Below are positions 44,760-52,698 of a stretch of 64,000 bases of DNA, piece after piece (position 1 is the first letter of the stretch; each line of letters starts with the position of its first letter). Position numbers and translations under genes: made by a program. The notes below the pieces were generated by a model. The model had not been told where the DNA came from. It did no database searches and saw nothing but the letters and a program-made list of their open reading frames with translations. Source of the DNA: Pseudomonadota bacterium. Its GTDB lineage: Bacteria > Pseudomonadota > Alphaproteobacteria > Rhizobiales > Xanthobacteraceae. The stretch lies in contig JAFEFL010000014.1 in assembly GCA_018240595.1 (NCBI GenBank), positions 1 through 64,000 on the forward strand, in the 5' to 3' direction.

Positions 44760-46057
44760 ATTCGCTGCGCGCCCGGCTAGTTCTCAGCCTTACGGCATTC
44801 ATCATCCTGGCCGGTCTGGTGACCGGAGGGGTCACCTACTTGTGGGCCTTCAACGAGGCAAACGAATTGCAGGACTCGGTGCTGGCCCAGATGGCGGCGG
44901 TTGCGGCTGGCGGGGTCCATGACAAGGTCGGCGTCGGCAATGTAAACTTGGAGCCCGAGGCCCGCGTCGCCGTCGAAGAAATTGACACGTCGCATTCGTC
45001 AGCGGATGCCGTCGGTCTGAATGCCTTGCCTGACGGTTTCCATCTAACGCAAAGAGACGGTCGCAACTGGCGGGTTTTGCTGGTAACGCGACCGGATAAA
45101 ACGCGCTTTGCGGTGGGCCAGCCCGCGGACGTGCGCGACGAGGTTGCCCGCGCGAATGCCCTTCACATTCTTTATCCGCTGGCGGTGCTGATCCCCTTCC
45201 TGATGCTTATCGTCGGAATTGTTATTGGCCGGACGCTGGAGCCGATGGCGAGGCTTGCCAACGAGCTGGACCGCAGCAGGACCCGTGAGCTTGACCCTCT
45301 GCCGTCAGAGGGGATGCCGAGTGAACTGCGTCCGTTTGTGGCTTCGATCAACCGGCTTCTGGAACGTGTCCATGAAATGGTGGAGCAACAGCGCCGGTTC
45401 ATCGCCGATGCGGCGCACGAGCTGCGGACGCCGATTGCCGCGCTCAGTGTCCAGGCGGACAATTTGACCCACGCCAAACTGACGGCCGACGCAGAAGAGC
45501 GCTTGACGGCACTGAGGGGCGGAGCCAGGCGTACTGCCCATTTGCTGGACCAACTCCTCGCACTAGCGCGTTCCGAGGTGAACAATGGTGATAGTTCACC
45601 GCCAGTCGTGGCAGCCGACCAATATGCGAAGGAAGTGATGGCTGACCTTCTTCCCTTGGCGGGGCAACGCGGCGTCGATCTTGGTTTTGAGGTCTTGGAT
45701 GCCGTTGGATTGCGGGCCGATCCCATCATGGTCGCAACGCTGTTCCGCAACTTGATTGACAACGCCATAAGGTACACGCCTCAAGGCGGTCGCGTCGATG
45801 TCAGGCTCTATCGCAGGGACGGTAAGGCGGTTTTTGAAGTCGAGGACTCGGGACCAGGTATCCCTTCGGCTGATATCGCACGCGTTTTCGAGCCGTTCTT
45901 TCGCGGGAGCCAGCCGACCGGGAGTGGTACCGGACTTGGCCTGTCGATTGTCAAACGCATCGCCGACCATCTCAATGGAACGGTCAGTCTGGAAAACAAG
46001 GCGTCGGCGACCGGCTTGCGCGCTACTGTGACGTTGCCAGCGGCGTCGCTGGATTAA
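44756..46057 (+). CDS. Sensor histidine kinase (PmrB/QseC-like)
   Basis: A 433-residue membrane kinase. TM1 is near residues 9-30, followed by a periplasmic sensor of about 110 residues, TM2 near 142-163 and a HAMP region. The phosphoacceptor His is in FIADAAHELRTPIAALSVQ, followed by an N box (FRNLIDNAIRYTPQ) and G boxes (EDSGPGIP, GSGTGLGLSIVKR). It is translationally coupled to the regulator. The signal cannot be identified from sequence; PmrB-type kinases sense metals or acid. Confidence 0.87.
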   Translation: MNSLRARLVLSLTAFIILAGLVTGGVTYLWAFNEANELQDSVLAQMAAVAAGGVHDKVGVGNVNLEPEARVAVEEIDTSHSSADAVGLNALPDGFHLTQRDGRNWRVLLVTRPDKTRFAVGQPADVRDEVARANALHILYPLAVLIPFLMLIVGIVIGRTLEPMARLANELDRSRTRELDPLPSEGMPSELRPFVASINRLLERVHEMVEQQRRFIADAAHELRTPIAALSVQADNLTHAKLTADAEERLTALRGGARRTAHLLDQLLALARSEVNNGDSSPPVVAADQYAKEVMADLLPLAGQRGVDLGFEVLDAVGLRADPIMVATLFRNLIDNAIRYTPQGGRVDVRLYRRDGKAVFEVEDSGPGIPSADIARVFEPFFRGSQPTGSGTGLGLSIVKRIADHLNGTVSLENKASATGLRATVTLPAASLD

Positions 46058-46063
46058 CCGCCC

Positions 46064-46672
46064 ATGGCCTTTGTTGTTTCCTGGATCATCGCGGCGATAT
46101 CGGCAACCGGTTACATGGGCATTGCCGGGCTGATGGCGCTGGAATCCGCGTGTCTGCCGTTGCCATCGGAAATCATCATGCCTTTTGCGGGCTACCTGGT
46201 ATCGACTGGGCGCCTGAGTCTTTTGATGGCGGCGACGGCCGGGGCGCTCGGCTGCAATATCGGTTCAACGATTGCGTATCTCATCGGAGCTTATGGTGGC
46301 AGGCCCGCCGTCTTGCGTTGGGGAAAGTATATTTTCTTCGGTGAGCGTGACCTCGAACGATTCGATGGCTATTTCGGACGTTACGGATCAGCCGCTGTGT
46401 TCATAAGCCGGCTGTTGCCGGTGGTCCGGACGTTCATCTCGCTTCCGGCAGGAATCGCGCGAATGCCTTTCCTCAAATTCCAGGTCTACACCTTCGTTGG
46501 CTCATGGCCCTGGTGTTTCGGGCTTACCTATCTTGGTGTCAAGCTGGGTGAACAATGGAACAAGAATCCCACCGTCCAGGCGTTCTTTCATCGGTTCGAT
46601 TGGCTGGTTGTTGTTCTCGTTGCATGCGCGGTGGGGCTTTACGTCTATCGACGATGGTTGGCCAGGGACTAG
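46064..46672 (+). CDS. DedA-family membrane protein
   Basis: A 202-residue DedA protein with the family signatures LESACLPLPSEIIMPFAGYL near the N-terminus and FGRYGSAAVFISRLLPVVRT, including the paired Arg of FISRLLPVVRTF. DedA members recycle undecaprenyl phosphate or phospholipid, and some support polymyxin resistance. It starts 6 bp after the kinase stop, so it shares the regulator's operon. This supports an envelope-stress role for the module. Confidence 0.85.
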   Translation: MAFVVSWIIAAISATGYMGIAGLMALESACLPLPSEIIMPFAGYLVSTGRLSLLMAATAGALGCNIGSTIAYLIGAYGGRPAVLRWGKYIFFGERDLERFDGYFGRYGSAAVFISRLLPVVRTFISLPAGIARMPFLKFQVYTFVGSWPWCFGLTYLGVKLGEQWNKNPTVQAFFHRFDWLVVVLVACAVGLYVYRRWLARD

Positions 46673-46744
46673 TGATGCAGCGCAATGCCAATGAATTCGA
46701 TGAGTTAACTTATCAAGGACGGGGGCGCAGACTGGGTATGACCA

Positions 46745-47305
46745 ATGAGTGATATGTACGGCTTAGACGTTTATTTGACGCAGGCATTGAACGGTATTGC
46801 CGGAAAGCACGGGCTGCTCGATGTTCTGATGGCGGGCATTTCGGCTTGGGGTGTCCCGATCCTCGTGCTGGCCGTCGCCGCACAATGGTGGTGGAAGCCC
46901 GATCGCTTGCACCATCGCCACGTTCTCGTGGCAACCGGACTTTCGTTCATGCTCGGCCTGACGCTAAACCAGCTCATATTGCTCTTCGTGCACCGGATGC
47001 GGCCCTATGACGCCGGGATAACGCACCTCATCATTTCGCGGAGTGCCGACCCGTCGTTTCCCTCGGATCATGCGACCGCTACGGTGGCGATAGCGGCGGC
47101 GTTCTTAATCAAGGGGATGCGGCGCATCGGATTGTTGTTCGGTGCGGCGGCGTTGTGGGTGATGGCTTCTCGCGTCTACATTGGGACTCACTACGTGAGC
47201 GACGTTATCGGCGGCGCGGGGACAGGGATTGCGGCGGCTTGCCTAGTGGCCGCGTTGTACCGCGAGGGAACACGAATCGACCGGCTGATTACCGGCGTTA
47301 TGTGA
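46745..47305 (+). CDS. PAP2-family lipid phosphatase (undecaprenyl-PP phosphatase-like)
   Basis: A 186-residue membrane enzyme with the three PAP2 motifs: HRMRPYD (motif 1), FPSDHATA (motif 2) and SRVYIGTHYVSDV (motif 3, with the catalytic His and Asp). The size and topology match BcrC-type undecaprenyl-diphosphate phosphatases, which also confer bacitracin tolerance; LpxT-like action on lipid A is an alternative. It lies 72 bp after the DedA gene. With DedA it suggests remodelling of lipid carrier or outer membrane under control of the two-component system. Confidence 0.83.
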   Translation: MSDMYGLDVYLTQALNGIAGKHGLLDVLMAGISAWGVPILVLAVAAQWWWKPDRLHHRHVLVATGLSFMLGLTLNQLILLFVHRMRPYDAGITHLIISRSADPSFPSDHATATVAIAAAFLIKGMRRIGLLFGAAALWVMASRVYIGTHYVSDVIGGAGTGIAAACLVAALYREGTRIDRLITGVM

Positions 47306-47713
47306 GCGGCCGCGCCTGCGGTCGTATGAGCTAATGTCATACAATCCAAGGGTATTGTTTGGTGAAGGAATCTTTGTTGGATGCGGATGGAGGTTTAGCG
47401 CATCCGGCCTTGCCGGAACGGGCTCTAGGCTTCGCCCCGAGCCGCATTGCGTCTCGGCCATTCGGTTACGATCCCTTGCGCGCTATTGCACCCCTCCCCG
47501 GGGGCAGTCGGTCCCGCGTCCCGCCGCCGGCGGCGCTATGCTGACGCTCCTGCGGCTGCCCTTTTGACCGGTCTCGGGGCTGGCGAATGGCCTCGCTGCG
47601 CTTTGGTCCATACGCCCTTTAGTCTTTAGTGCGCCATCGACAACGCAGTATGGGTCGCGACATCCTGCCCCGTGATAAGGTGCCCGCATGCTGGATGAAA
47701 GAAAGCTTGAGCT
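47306..47713. other. Gene-free GC-rich stretch
   Basis: A 408-bp gap. The middle (47,400-47,600) is more GC-rich than the rest of the element and shows open frames on several strands but no credible start and ribosome site. I recognise nothing in it. Confidence 0.4.
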
Positions 47714-48106
47714 ATGTCAGTCCGCCTGAAGAACTGGGCAAGGATGATGAAGCGGGACGTGCACGCTCTTTATCTCGCGAGCCGCGATCGTAGGGTGCCG
47801 TGGTACGCAAAGGCGACAGCTATCATCGTGGCCGGATACGCCCTGTCACCTATCGATCTCATCCCGGATTTCATCCCGGTTCTCGGCTATCTTGATGATG
47901 TCATCATCGTTCCGCTTGGCATTATGCTGGTGATCCGCATGATCCCTCCAGAAATCATGGCCGAGCACCGTGACCTTGCGGCGTCGGCGCAGGAGCGCCC
48001 GGTGAGCCGAACAGCGGCCGTTGTCATTGGCATTGTATGGCTGGCCTCAGCTGCCATCGTTACCTGGTTTATTTACATGCATTTTGGCGGCGCGAAAGTT
48101 CCCTAG
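47714..48106 (+). CDS. DUF1232 (YkvA-family) membrane protein
   Basis: A 130-residue protein with the DUF1232 signature ALSPIDLIPDFIPVLGYLDD in the middle and a C-terminal membrane helix (TAAVVIGIVWLASAAIVTWF). The family is widespread, small and of unknown function. It sits between two gene-free GC-rich patches and has a perfect hairpin directly after the stop codon. Confidence 0.82.
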   Translation: MSVRLKNWARMMKRDVHALYLASRDRRVPWYAKATAIIVAGYALSPIDLIPDFIPVLGYLDDVIIVPLGIMLVIRMIPPEIMAEHRDLAASAQERPVSRTAAVVIGIVWLASAAIVTWFIYMHFGGAKVP

Positions 48107-48119
48107 GGGCGCTGCCCCT
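48105..48119 (+). terminator. Hairpin at the DUF1232 stop codon
   Basis: AGGGGC-GCT-GCCCCT begins in the TAG stop itself. It is a perfect 6-bp stem without a U-run, so termination is possible but not certain. Confidence 0.4.
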
Positions 48120-48366
48120 CGCGCGCGCAAGCCGTTTCCCGACCTTCCGCGCTGCGCTTGTGCAGGCCGGGACACCCTCGGCTTGCGCTTGCTACCCCCG
48201 CTCTTCGCCAGAGCGGCAGGGGTCATGGGCATGACCCTAAGACAAGATCAGACATCCGACTGATTTAGTTGCAAAAGCTATGTGTCGCGCGGAGAGCCTC
48301 ATGTTAGAAAAGGTGGCCGCAAGGTCCGTGTCGCCAACGTGTAACAACAAGAGAAGGAGCGACACA
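48107..48366 (+). other. Intergenic region before the 24-codon ORF
   Basis: The gap of 260 bp is GC-rich at first and then AT-richer from 48,240. The second part should hold the promoter of the tiny ORF. I see no gene. Confidence 0.35.
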
Positions 48367-48441
48367 TGTACCTATGTGGCAAGCTCGCTTTGTGGCTCGG
48401 GCGATTGAGGGTTTTCCTCTCGATCACCTTCCGGCCTTGAA
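48367..48441 (+). CDS. 24-residue hydrophobic peptide ORF
   Basis: The ORF encodes a 24-residue peptide starting MYLCGKLALW and ending ITFRP: one hydrophobic helix with basic residues. GAAGGAG lies 6-7 bp upstream of the ATG, an ideal ribosome site. Five bp after the stop a perfect 10-bp terminator stem begins. A self-contained transcript with a membrane peptide is typical of small toxins, regulatory peptides or leader ORFs; I cannot tell which. No antisense RNA is obvious. Confidence 0.5.
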
Positions 48442-48446
48442 GCAAC

Positions 48447-48472
48447 AAGGGGCCGCTGGAACGGCCCCTTGT
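48447..48472 (+). terminator. Strong hairpin terminator after the small ORF
   Basis: CAAGGGGCCG and CGGCCCCTTG pair perfectly over 10 bp around a 6-nt loop, followed by TCTGTG. The tail is only weakly U-rich. Confidence 0.6.
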
Positions 48473-48584
48473 CTGTGTAACAGCGCTCGAAGGAGCGATG
48501 GGTTGAGAATGAGTCGAGTGGTTGTATACGTCAAATGGTTTTTAAGCCATCGTCGACTCTCGGGTCGCAGGCGCGAACCTTGTG

Positions 48585-49769
48585 TCAGCTCTGCTCCGAA
48601 ATCGCCTGCAGAATTCGCTTTAACTCAACCTGTAGATAAAGCTCATCGTCTTGGGTAATGATTCGAGCGTGCATTGTGCATATACGGATCGGATATAGCC
48701 GCTGGAAAGATTCTATGATGGACTCAGGCCGATAGAAAACGGGCTTGAACACCGCGTCCCAGTTATCAGAACGGGTGATGATTGGGACGTAATCAGTGAA
48801 ATCAGCATATGCGATCAAGGGCCATTCTTTCTCGCCTCTGGAGCGCGCGAGTTCGCGCTTCTCCTGCCATTTTTTCCTGATTTCGCCCGGTACGCGGTGC
48901 TTAATCCAGTGCTCACCGAACTGAGCCGCCATTAGCGCTTCAATGAACCGGCGTATACGGGTCTCAAATCGCAATAGGCGATCGTGTGCAGCATTGGTGC
49001 GCTGCAGACCCGGTTCATCGTCGCTGGTATCGTCGTCGAGCTGAGAAATCGGCTCAGACTCAACCAGTCCCGCGATCTCCAAGCCTTCATGAAATGCTTG
49101 GGACGGAAAATCGGTCAGCCCCGGCGACAGCCCGCGCCCCACATAGAAAGCGCTTCGTGCCAAAGGGTCCGTGAAGATGCCATCGGGCCAATCAATATGA
49201 AGCCGCCAATCTCCAAGACTGTCGCGGAGCTGGCCGGCCAGCCGGTCATTGAAAGCGGGAAGCTCTCGTAACGCTATTCCAAGGCTCTGTAACTCTGCAA
49301 ACGCCCCGATCGACTGAAGTCTGTTCTGCGTATCGAGCCATGGTGAGCGCATGGCTTCGATAGCCTTGGAGAGCTCCGCGGTGTGTGTCTTAAATTGTTG
49401 AGCTGCCTGGAATGCTGAGCTGTTAAGGTCGCGTATGATCCTGGCTGTTTGACTGAAATCCGGAAGCTGGAAGCGCGATTTATACTCCGCGAGTGCCTGA
49501 GCAGCCAATGCCGCCTCCGCGAGGCTTTGGCTGATTGAGGCGAAAGCAGGCGAGCGGTGAAGCTCCTCAAAGGGCCCTAGGATCCCTCGCATCAGATCGT
49601 GGTTGCGCTTGGCAGTCTCTGAAATGCTTTTGAGCACAGGATCCATTTGGAGGACCGCCGAGCGGAAAGCGGCGAGATCAATCCCGGAAGTTGCTTGGCG
49701 CATTAGGAGCTGACGATTCCGTTCCTCCTCTTCCACTCGTCGCATTGCTTCGGTCAGTTTGTCATTCAC
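48585..49769 (-). CDS. HEPN-domain protein (Swt1-like HEPN at the C-terminus)
   Basis: A protein of about 394 residues with a long helical N-terminal region and a C-terminal HEPN domain of the Swt1 type. The segment ETRIRRFIEALMAAQFGEHW and the catalytic-looking R-x4-H motif (RICTMH) near the C-terminus support this. HEPN domains of this sort are often RNases in anti-phage or toxin systems. GTG 49,769 is preferred to TTG 49,781 because GAGGG precedes it; both are in frame. It has no adjoining antitoxin. It is the last gene before the right end. Confidence 0.68.
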   Translation of the reverse strand: MNDKLTEAMRRVEEEERNRQLLMRQATSGIDLAAFRSAVLQMDPVLKSISETAKRNHDLMRGILGPFEELHRSPAFASISQSLAEAALAAQALAEYKSRFQLPDFSQTARIIRDLNSSAFQAAQQFKTHTAELSKAIEAMRSPWLDTQNRLQSIGAFAELQSLGIALRELPAFNDRLAGQLRDSLGDWRLHIDWPDGIFTDPLARSAFYVGRGLSPGLTDFPSQAFHEGLEIAGLVESEPISQLDDDTSDDEPGLQRTNAAHDRLLRFETRIRRFIEALMAAQFGEHWIKHRVPGEIRKKWQEKRELARSRGEKEWPLIAYADFTDYVPIITRSDNWDAVFKPVFYRPESIIESFQRLYPIRICTMHARIITQDDELYLQVELKRILQAISEQS

Positions 49770-49974
49770 CGGCCCTCGCAAAGGTTGGGGTTTAGGGGCC
49801 GTCGCCGTTTCGGACGCACGTCCGGCGGGATTGATCGCCCTTCGGTATCAATACCATGCAGCGTCGCCCCGGCTGGGGACGGTGGTCAAGCGAGGTGCCG
49901 GTACCTTCAGCTCCAAACAATCAAAAGGCGGAATTCTGCTGACGGATTAAGCAGATCGGCTGTCAAAACGCATC

Positions 49975-49993
49975 TAGCACGGAATTTAGCACA
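49975..49993 (+). other. Candidate integrase arm-type sites, right end
   Basis: TAGCACGG and TAGCACA occur as a direct pair, 12 bp apart, with a related ATAAGCAT further right. They have the same orientation and base motif as the left-end copies at 20,776-20,792. Confidence 0.55.
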
Positions 49994-50051
49994 AACGATT
50001 TTGCTTAGGTCATAAGCATGTGATATTAAAGAGAAAGTCCTGAGCGAAGGG

Positions 50052-50109
50052 GGACTTAAAATCCGTTGGGCGTAAGCCCGTGAGGGTTCGAGTCCCTCCG
50101 TCCGCACCA
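50052..50109 (+). pseudogene. 3' half of the disrupted chromosomal tRNA-Leu(UAA), including attR
   Basis: GGACTTAAAA (the attR core, 50,052-50,061) followed by TCCG, a variable arm with GGGC/GCCC, T arm GAGGG/CCCTC, acceptor strand CGTCCGC and ACCA. Its acceptor strand pairs perfectly with GCGGACG of the 5' half at 20,667. The bases just left of it (CCTGAGCGAAGGG) are element sequence and do not rebuild a tRNA 5' half. Confidence 0.92.
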
Positions 50110-50161
50110 TTCTCGTCTCCTCGGAAGCACCGACATCGCGCAGGCATCCAAAGCTCCGGCC

Positions 50162-51001
50162 ATGAAGCACAAAGAAGAGTCGTTCCTCAGCCGCGTGCGC
50201 CGCAGCCTTCCCGGGCTGTCGCCGGCGGAAAAGCGGCTCGGCGATTTCCTGTGCGATTTTCCCGGCGAGGTGGCGAGCTATTCGGCGCAGGAACTGGCGG
50301 GTCTGGCGCATGTCTCAAAGGCGACGGTGTCGCGCTTCATCCAGCATCTCGGCTATCCGGACTACGAGGCGGCGCGGCGGCATGCGCGGCTGGAAAAGCA
50401 GAGCGGCTCGCGCCTGTTCCTGATGGCCGCCGGCGCCGACGGTACGCAGACCGTCGAGGCGAACATCGCGCAGGGCATCGCCAATCTGGAAGGCACCTTC
50501 GCCACCATTGGCGAAACGCAGATGACCGGCGCGGCGACAGCGCTCCTGAAGGCGCGCAAGGTCTGGGTGATCGGTTTCCGCGCCAGCGCACCGTTCGCGT
50601 CCTACCTGCAATGGCAACTGACGCAGGTGATCGAAAACGTCGTCGCCATTCCCGGCGCCGGGCAGACCTTCGGCGAGCATCTTGCCAGCATCAAGCGCCA
50701 TGACGTCGTCGTGTTCTTCGGCTTGCGGCGGCGCGTGGCGCAGACCGACCGGCTGCTGAAGCAGATCGACGGGCTCGGCGCCAAGATTTTGTACATCACC
50801 GACGAGAGCGCTGACTTCAACAAACGCTGCCAGTGGCACTTCCGTTGCCAGACGCTGACGCCGGGGCCGCTGTTCAACCACACGGCCGTCATGGCGCTTT
50901 GTCATCTCCTGATCACGCGCAGCATCGAGCTCGCCGGCGCCGAGGGACGGGGCCGCCTGCGCAATATCGAAGCGCTCAACGACGCCCTCGACGAGCTTTA
51001 A
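50162..51001 (+). CDS. MurR/RpiR-family transcriptional regulator
   Basis: A 279-residue regulator with an N-terminal RpiR helix-turn-helix (LAGLAHVSKATVSRFIQHLG) and a C-terminal SIS sugar-phosphate-binding domain (VWVIGFRASAPFASYLQ, VVVFFGLRRRVAQTDRLL). RpiR proteins usually control catabolic genes next to them. The next genes in the same direction are an MFS transporter and a racemase, with a palindromic operator-like site between. Confidence 0.87.
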   Translation: MKHKEESFLSRVRRSLPGLSPAEKRLGDFLCDFPGEVASYSAQELAGLAHVSKATVSRFIQHLGYPDYEAARRHARLEKQSGSRLFLMAAGADGTQTVEANIAQGIANLEGTFATIGETQMTGAATALLKARKVWVIGFRASAPFASYLQWQLTQVIENVVAIPGAGQTFGEHLASIKRHDVVVFFGLRRRVAQTDRLLKQIDGLGAKILYITDESADFNKRCQWHFRCQTLTPGPLFNHTAVMALCHLLITRSIELAGAEGRGRLRNIEALNDALDEL

Positions 51002-51085
51002 GTCCTTGCCGCCGCGACGCCGGCGGCGGCGCCATGCTGCGCCGCCGAAGAAACCGGCAGGGGGCGACGCAATTATGGGCTTTGT

Positions 51086-51112
51086 GAAACTATGGTTTCA
51101 TGTACCATGAAA
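51086..51112. promoter_or_regulatory. Candidate RpiR operator before the transporter
   Basis: TTTCATG-TAC-CATGAAA (51,096-51,112) is a perfect 17-bp palindrome, preceded by an overlapping GAAAC...GTTTC pair from 51,086. It lies between the regulator gene and the transporter gene, the typical place for an RpiR operator. Confidence 0.6.
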
Positions 51113-51249
51113 TGGTCCGTTAGTTTCGGGTAGCCCCAGCGCTGGTCGGGGCGCCGGGCCCGACACGAGAGAGGACGTCACGGCAATCGGGTGCGCGGCC
51201 AGGCCGCGCGCCCCACGGCGTACACTCATCGCTTAAAGGGGACTGGACC

Positions 51250-52698
51250 ATGGCGACTGAAGGCATGCACTCCTCCGGCTTATCCACTCCGATCACGCGC
51301 CAGCTCGAAGCGGCGTTCAACCGGATCGGCGTCACCGGCGCTCACAAGCAGATTCTGGTGCTCGTGCTGATCGGCTGCTTGTTCGACAGCTTCGAGCAGA
51401 ACACCATCGGCGTTGCCGGCCCGCTGCTGCGGCAGCACTGGGGCCTCTCCGGCGCGGATATCGGCCTGCTCAACACCATCACCTTCGCCAGCGCCGCGAT
51501 CGGCCGGCTGATGTCCGGCATCCTCGGCGACCGTTACGGCCGCCGCGTGATGCTGACCTTCAACCTGCTGCTGTTCTCGCTCGGCTCCGCGGCCTGCGCG
51601 CTGGCGCCCAGCTTCGCCACGCTATGCATCGCGCGCGCGGTTGTCGGCTTCGGCGTCGGCGGCGAGATATCCACCGCGGTGACGATGCTGTCCGAGTTCT
51701 GTTCGGCCAAGTTTCGCGGCACCGCCGCGGGCCTCGTCAATGTCGGCGCCGGCGGTTTCGGCAACTTTCTAGCGCCGGCTTTCGGCCTCATGATCTTCAT
51801 GACGTTCCCGGGCGAGAACAGCTGGCGCTGGCTGTTTGCCGTGCTGGCGATCCCGGCGCTGCTCACGGTGTTCTATCGCCGCTATGTGCCGGAGACGCCG
51901 CGTTTCCTTGCCTCGCGCGGCCGCTTCGCCGAAGCGAACAAGGTGCTGTCGACGCTTGCCTCGGGATCGTTGCGCCCGCGCAACCTGGTCGTCGAGCCTT
52001 ATCTGAGCGCGGAAGCCGCGCAATCAGAACCGCCGCAGGGATCGTGGACCGAATTGTTCAAGCCGCCTTATCTCGGCCGTATGATCCCGGTGTCGATCGC
52101 CATCCTCATGAGCTACGGCGCGCAGCTCTCGGTGTTGACTTTGATGCCGGTGATCTTCGTGTCGATGGGCTACTCGCTGCAGGGCAGCCTGATGTACGCC
52201 ATGATCATCCAGAGCGGCAGCGTGGTCGGCGCCATCGCGGCCTCGACCTTCGGCTATTACCTGCCGCGCAAGCTCGTGCTCACGGTCGGTGCCGGGCTCG
52301 CCTGCGTCGCCGCGCTCTCGATCGTCTATCTGGGCGCCAACATCACCATGGTGCTGCTGCTCGGCGCCGTCTTCCAGTTCTTCGTCATGCTGCTCAACAC
52401 GTCGATCTGGATCTACACGCCCGAACTGTTCCCGACGCGCATCCGCGCCTTCGGCGTGGCCTTCGTCCTGGCGACAGGCTCGGCGGCCGGCTCCTTCGTG
52501 CCGACGATTTCCGGCATGCTGTTCGACAAATACGGCATGGTCGGCGTGTTCGCGCTGGCGGCGGCGATGTATGCCGTGTTCGTCGCCTGCATCCAGATGG
52601 GCCCCGAGACCTATGGGCGCTCGATGGAAGACATCACGCAGCCGGCGAGCACTGAAACGGAAGCCGGGCCGCTGCGCGGAGAAGCCGTGAAAGCATGA
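51250..52698 (+). CDS. MFS transporter (metabolite:H+ symporter type)
   Basis: A 482-residue, 12-helix major facilitator. Motif A is SGILGDRYGRRVML and the second repeat has ELFPTRIRAFGVAF, the pattern of the sugar and aromatic-acid symporter families (PETPRFLASRGR). Its stop overlaps the racemase start (ATGA), so both products belong to one pathway. A hydantoin, amino-acid or similar nitrogen compound is the likely substrate. Confidence 0.85.
   Translation: MATEGMHSSGLSTPITRQLEAAFNRIGVTGAHKQILVLVLIGCLFDSFEQNTIGVAGPLLRQHWGLSGADIGLLNTITFASAAIGRLMSGILGDRYGRRVMLTFNLLLFSLGSAACALAPSFATLCIARAVVGFGVGGEISTAVTMLSEFCSAKFRGTAAGLVNVGAGGFGNFLAPAFGLMIFMTFPGENSWRWLFAVLAIPALLTVFYRRYVPETPRFLASRGRFAEANKVLSTLASGSLRPRNLVVEPYLSAEAAQSEPPQGSWTELFKPPYLGRMIPVSIAILMSYGAQLSVLTLMPVIFVSMGYSLQGSLMYAMIIQSGSVVGAIAASTFGYYLPRKLVLTVGAGLACVAALSIVYLGANITMVLLLGAVFQFFVMLLNTSIWIYTPELFPTRIRAFGVAFVLATGSAAGSFVPTISGMLFDKYGMVGVFALAAAMYAVFVACIQMGPETYGRSMEDITQPASTETEAGPLRGEAVKA

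Larger units (their letters stand above)
20696..50061. mobile_element. 29.4-kb integrative mobilizable element in tRNA-Leu(UAA)
   Basis: The element is bounded by the 10-bp direct repeat GGACTTAAAA, which lies in the tRNA anticodon loop. It holds a tyrosine integrase next to the left end, an intron-containing replacement tRNA-Leu, two relaxase/oriT pairs and two coupling-protein genes. It also carries a defence-like cassette, an envelope two-component module and a HEPN protein. It has no VirB/Trb mating-pair genes, so transfer would need a helper conjugation system. Base composition is visibly more AT-rich than the flanks, and no REP-like palindromes of the flanks occur inside it. Confidence 0.9.

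Noticed and set aside
27440..48366. Mating-pair formation (VirB/Trb) genes or a replication initiator in the element
   Set aside because: None of the proteins shows VirB4, VirB6, VirB10 or Rep motifs; coupling proteins and relaxases only. The element is therefore described as mobilizable, not self-transmissible.
20667..50109. Trans-spliced or permuted tRNA made from the two chromosomal halves
   Set aside because: The halves are 29 kb apart and their junction with element DNA shows no intron or pairing sequence. They are simply the ends of an interrupted gene.
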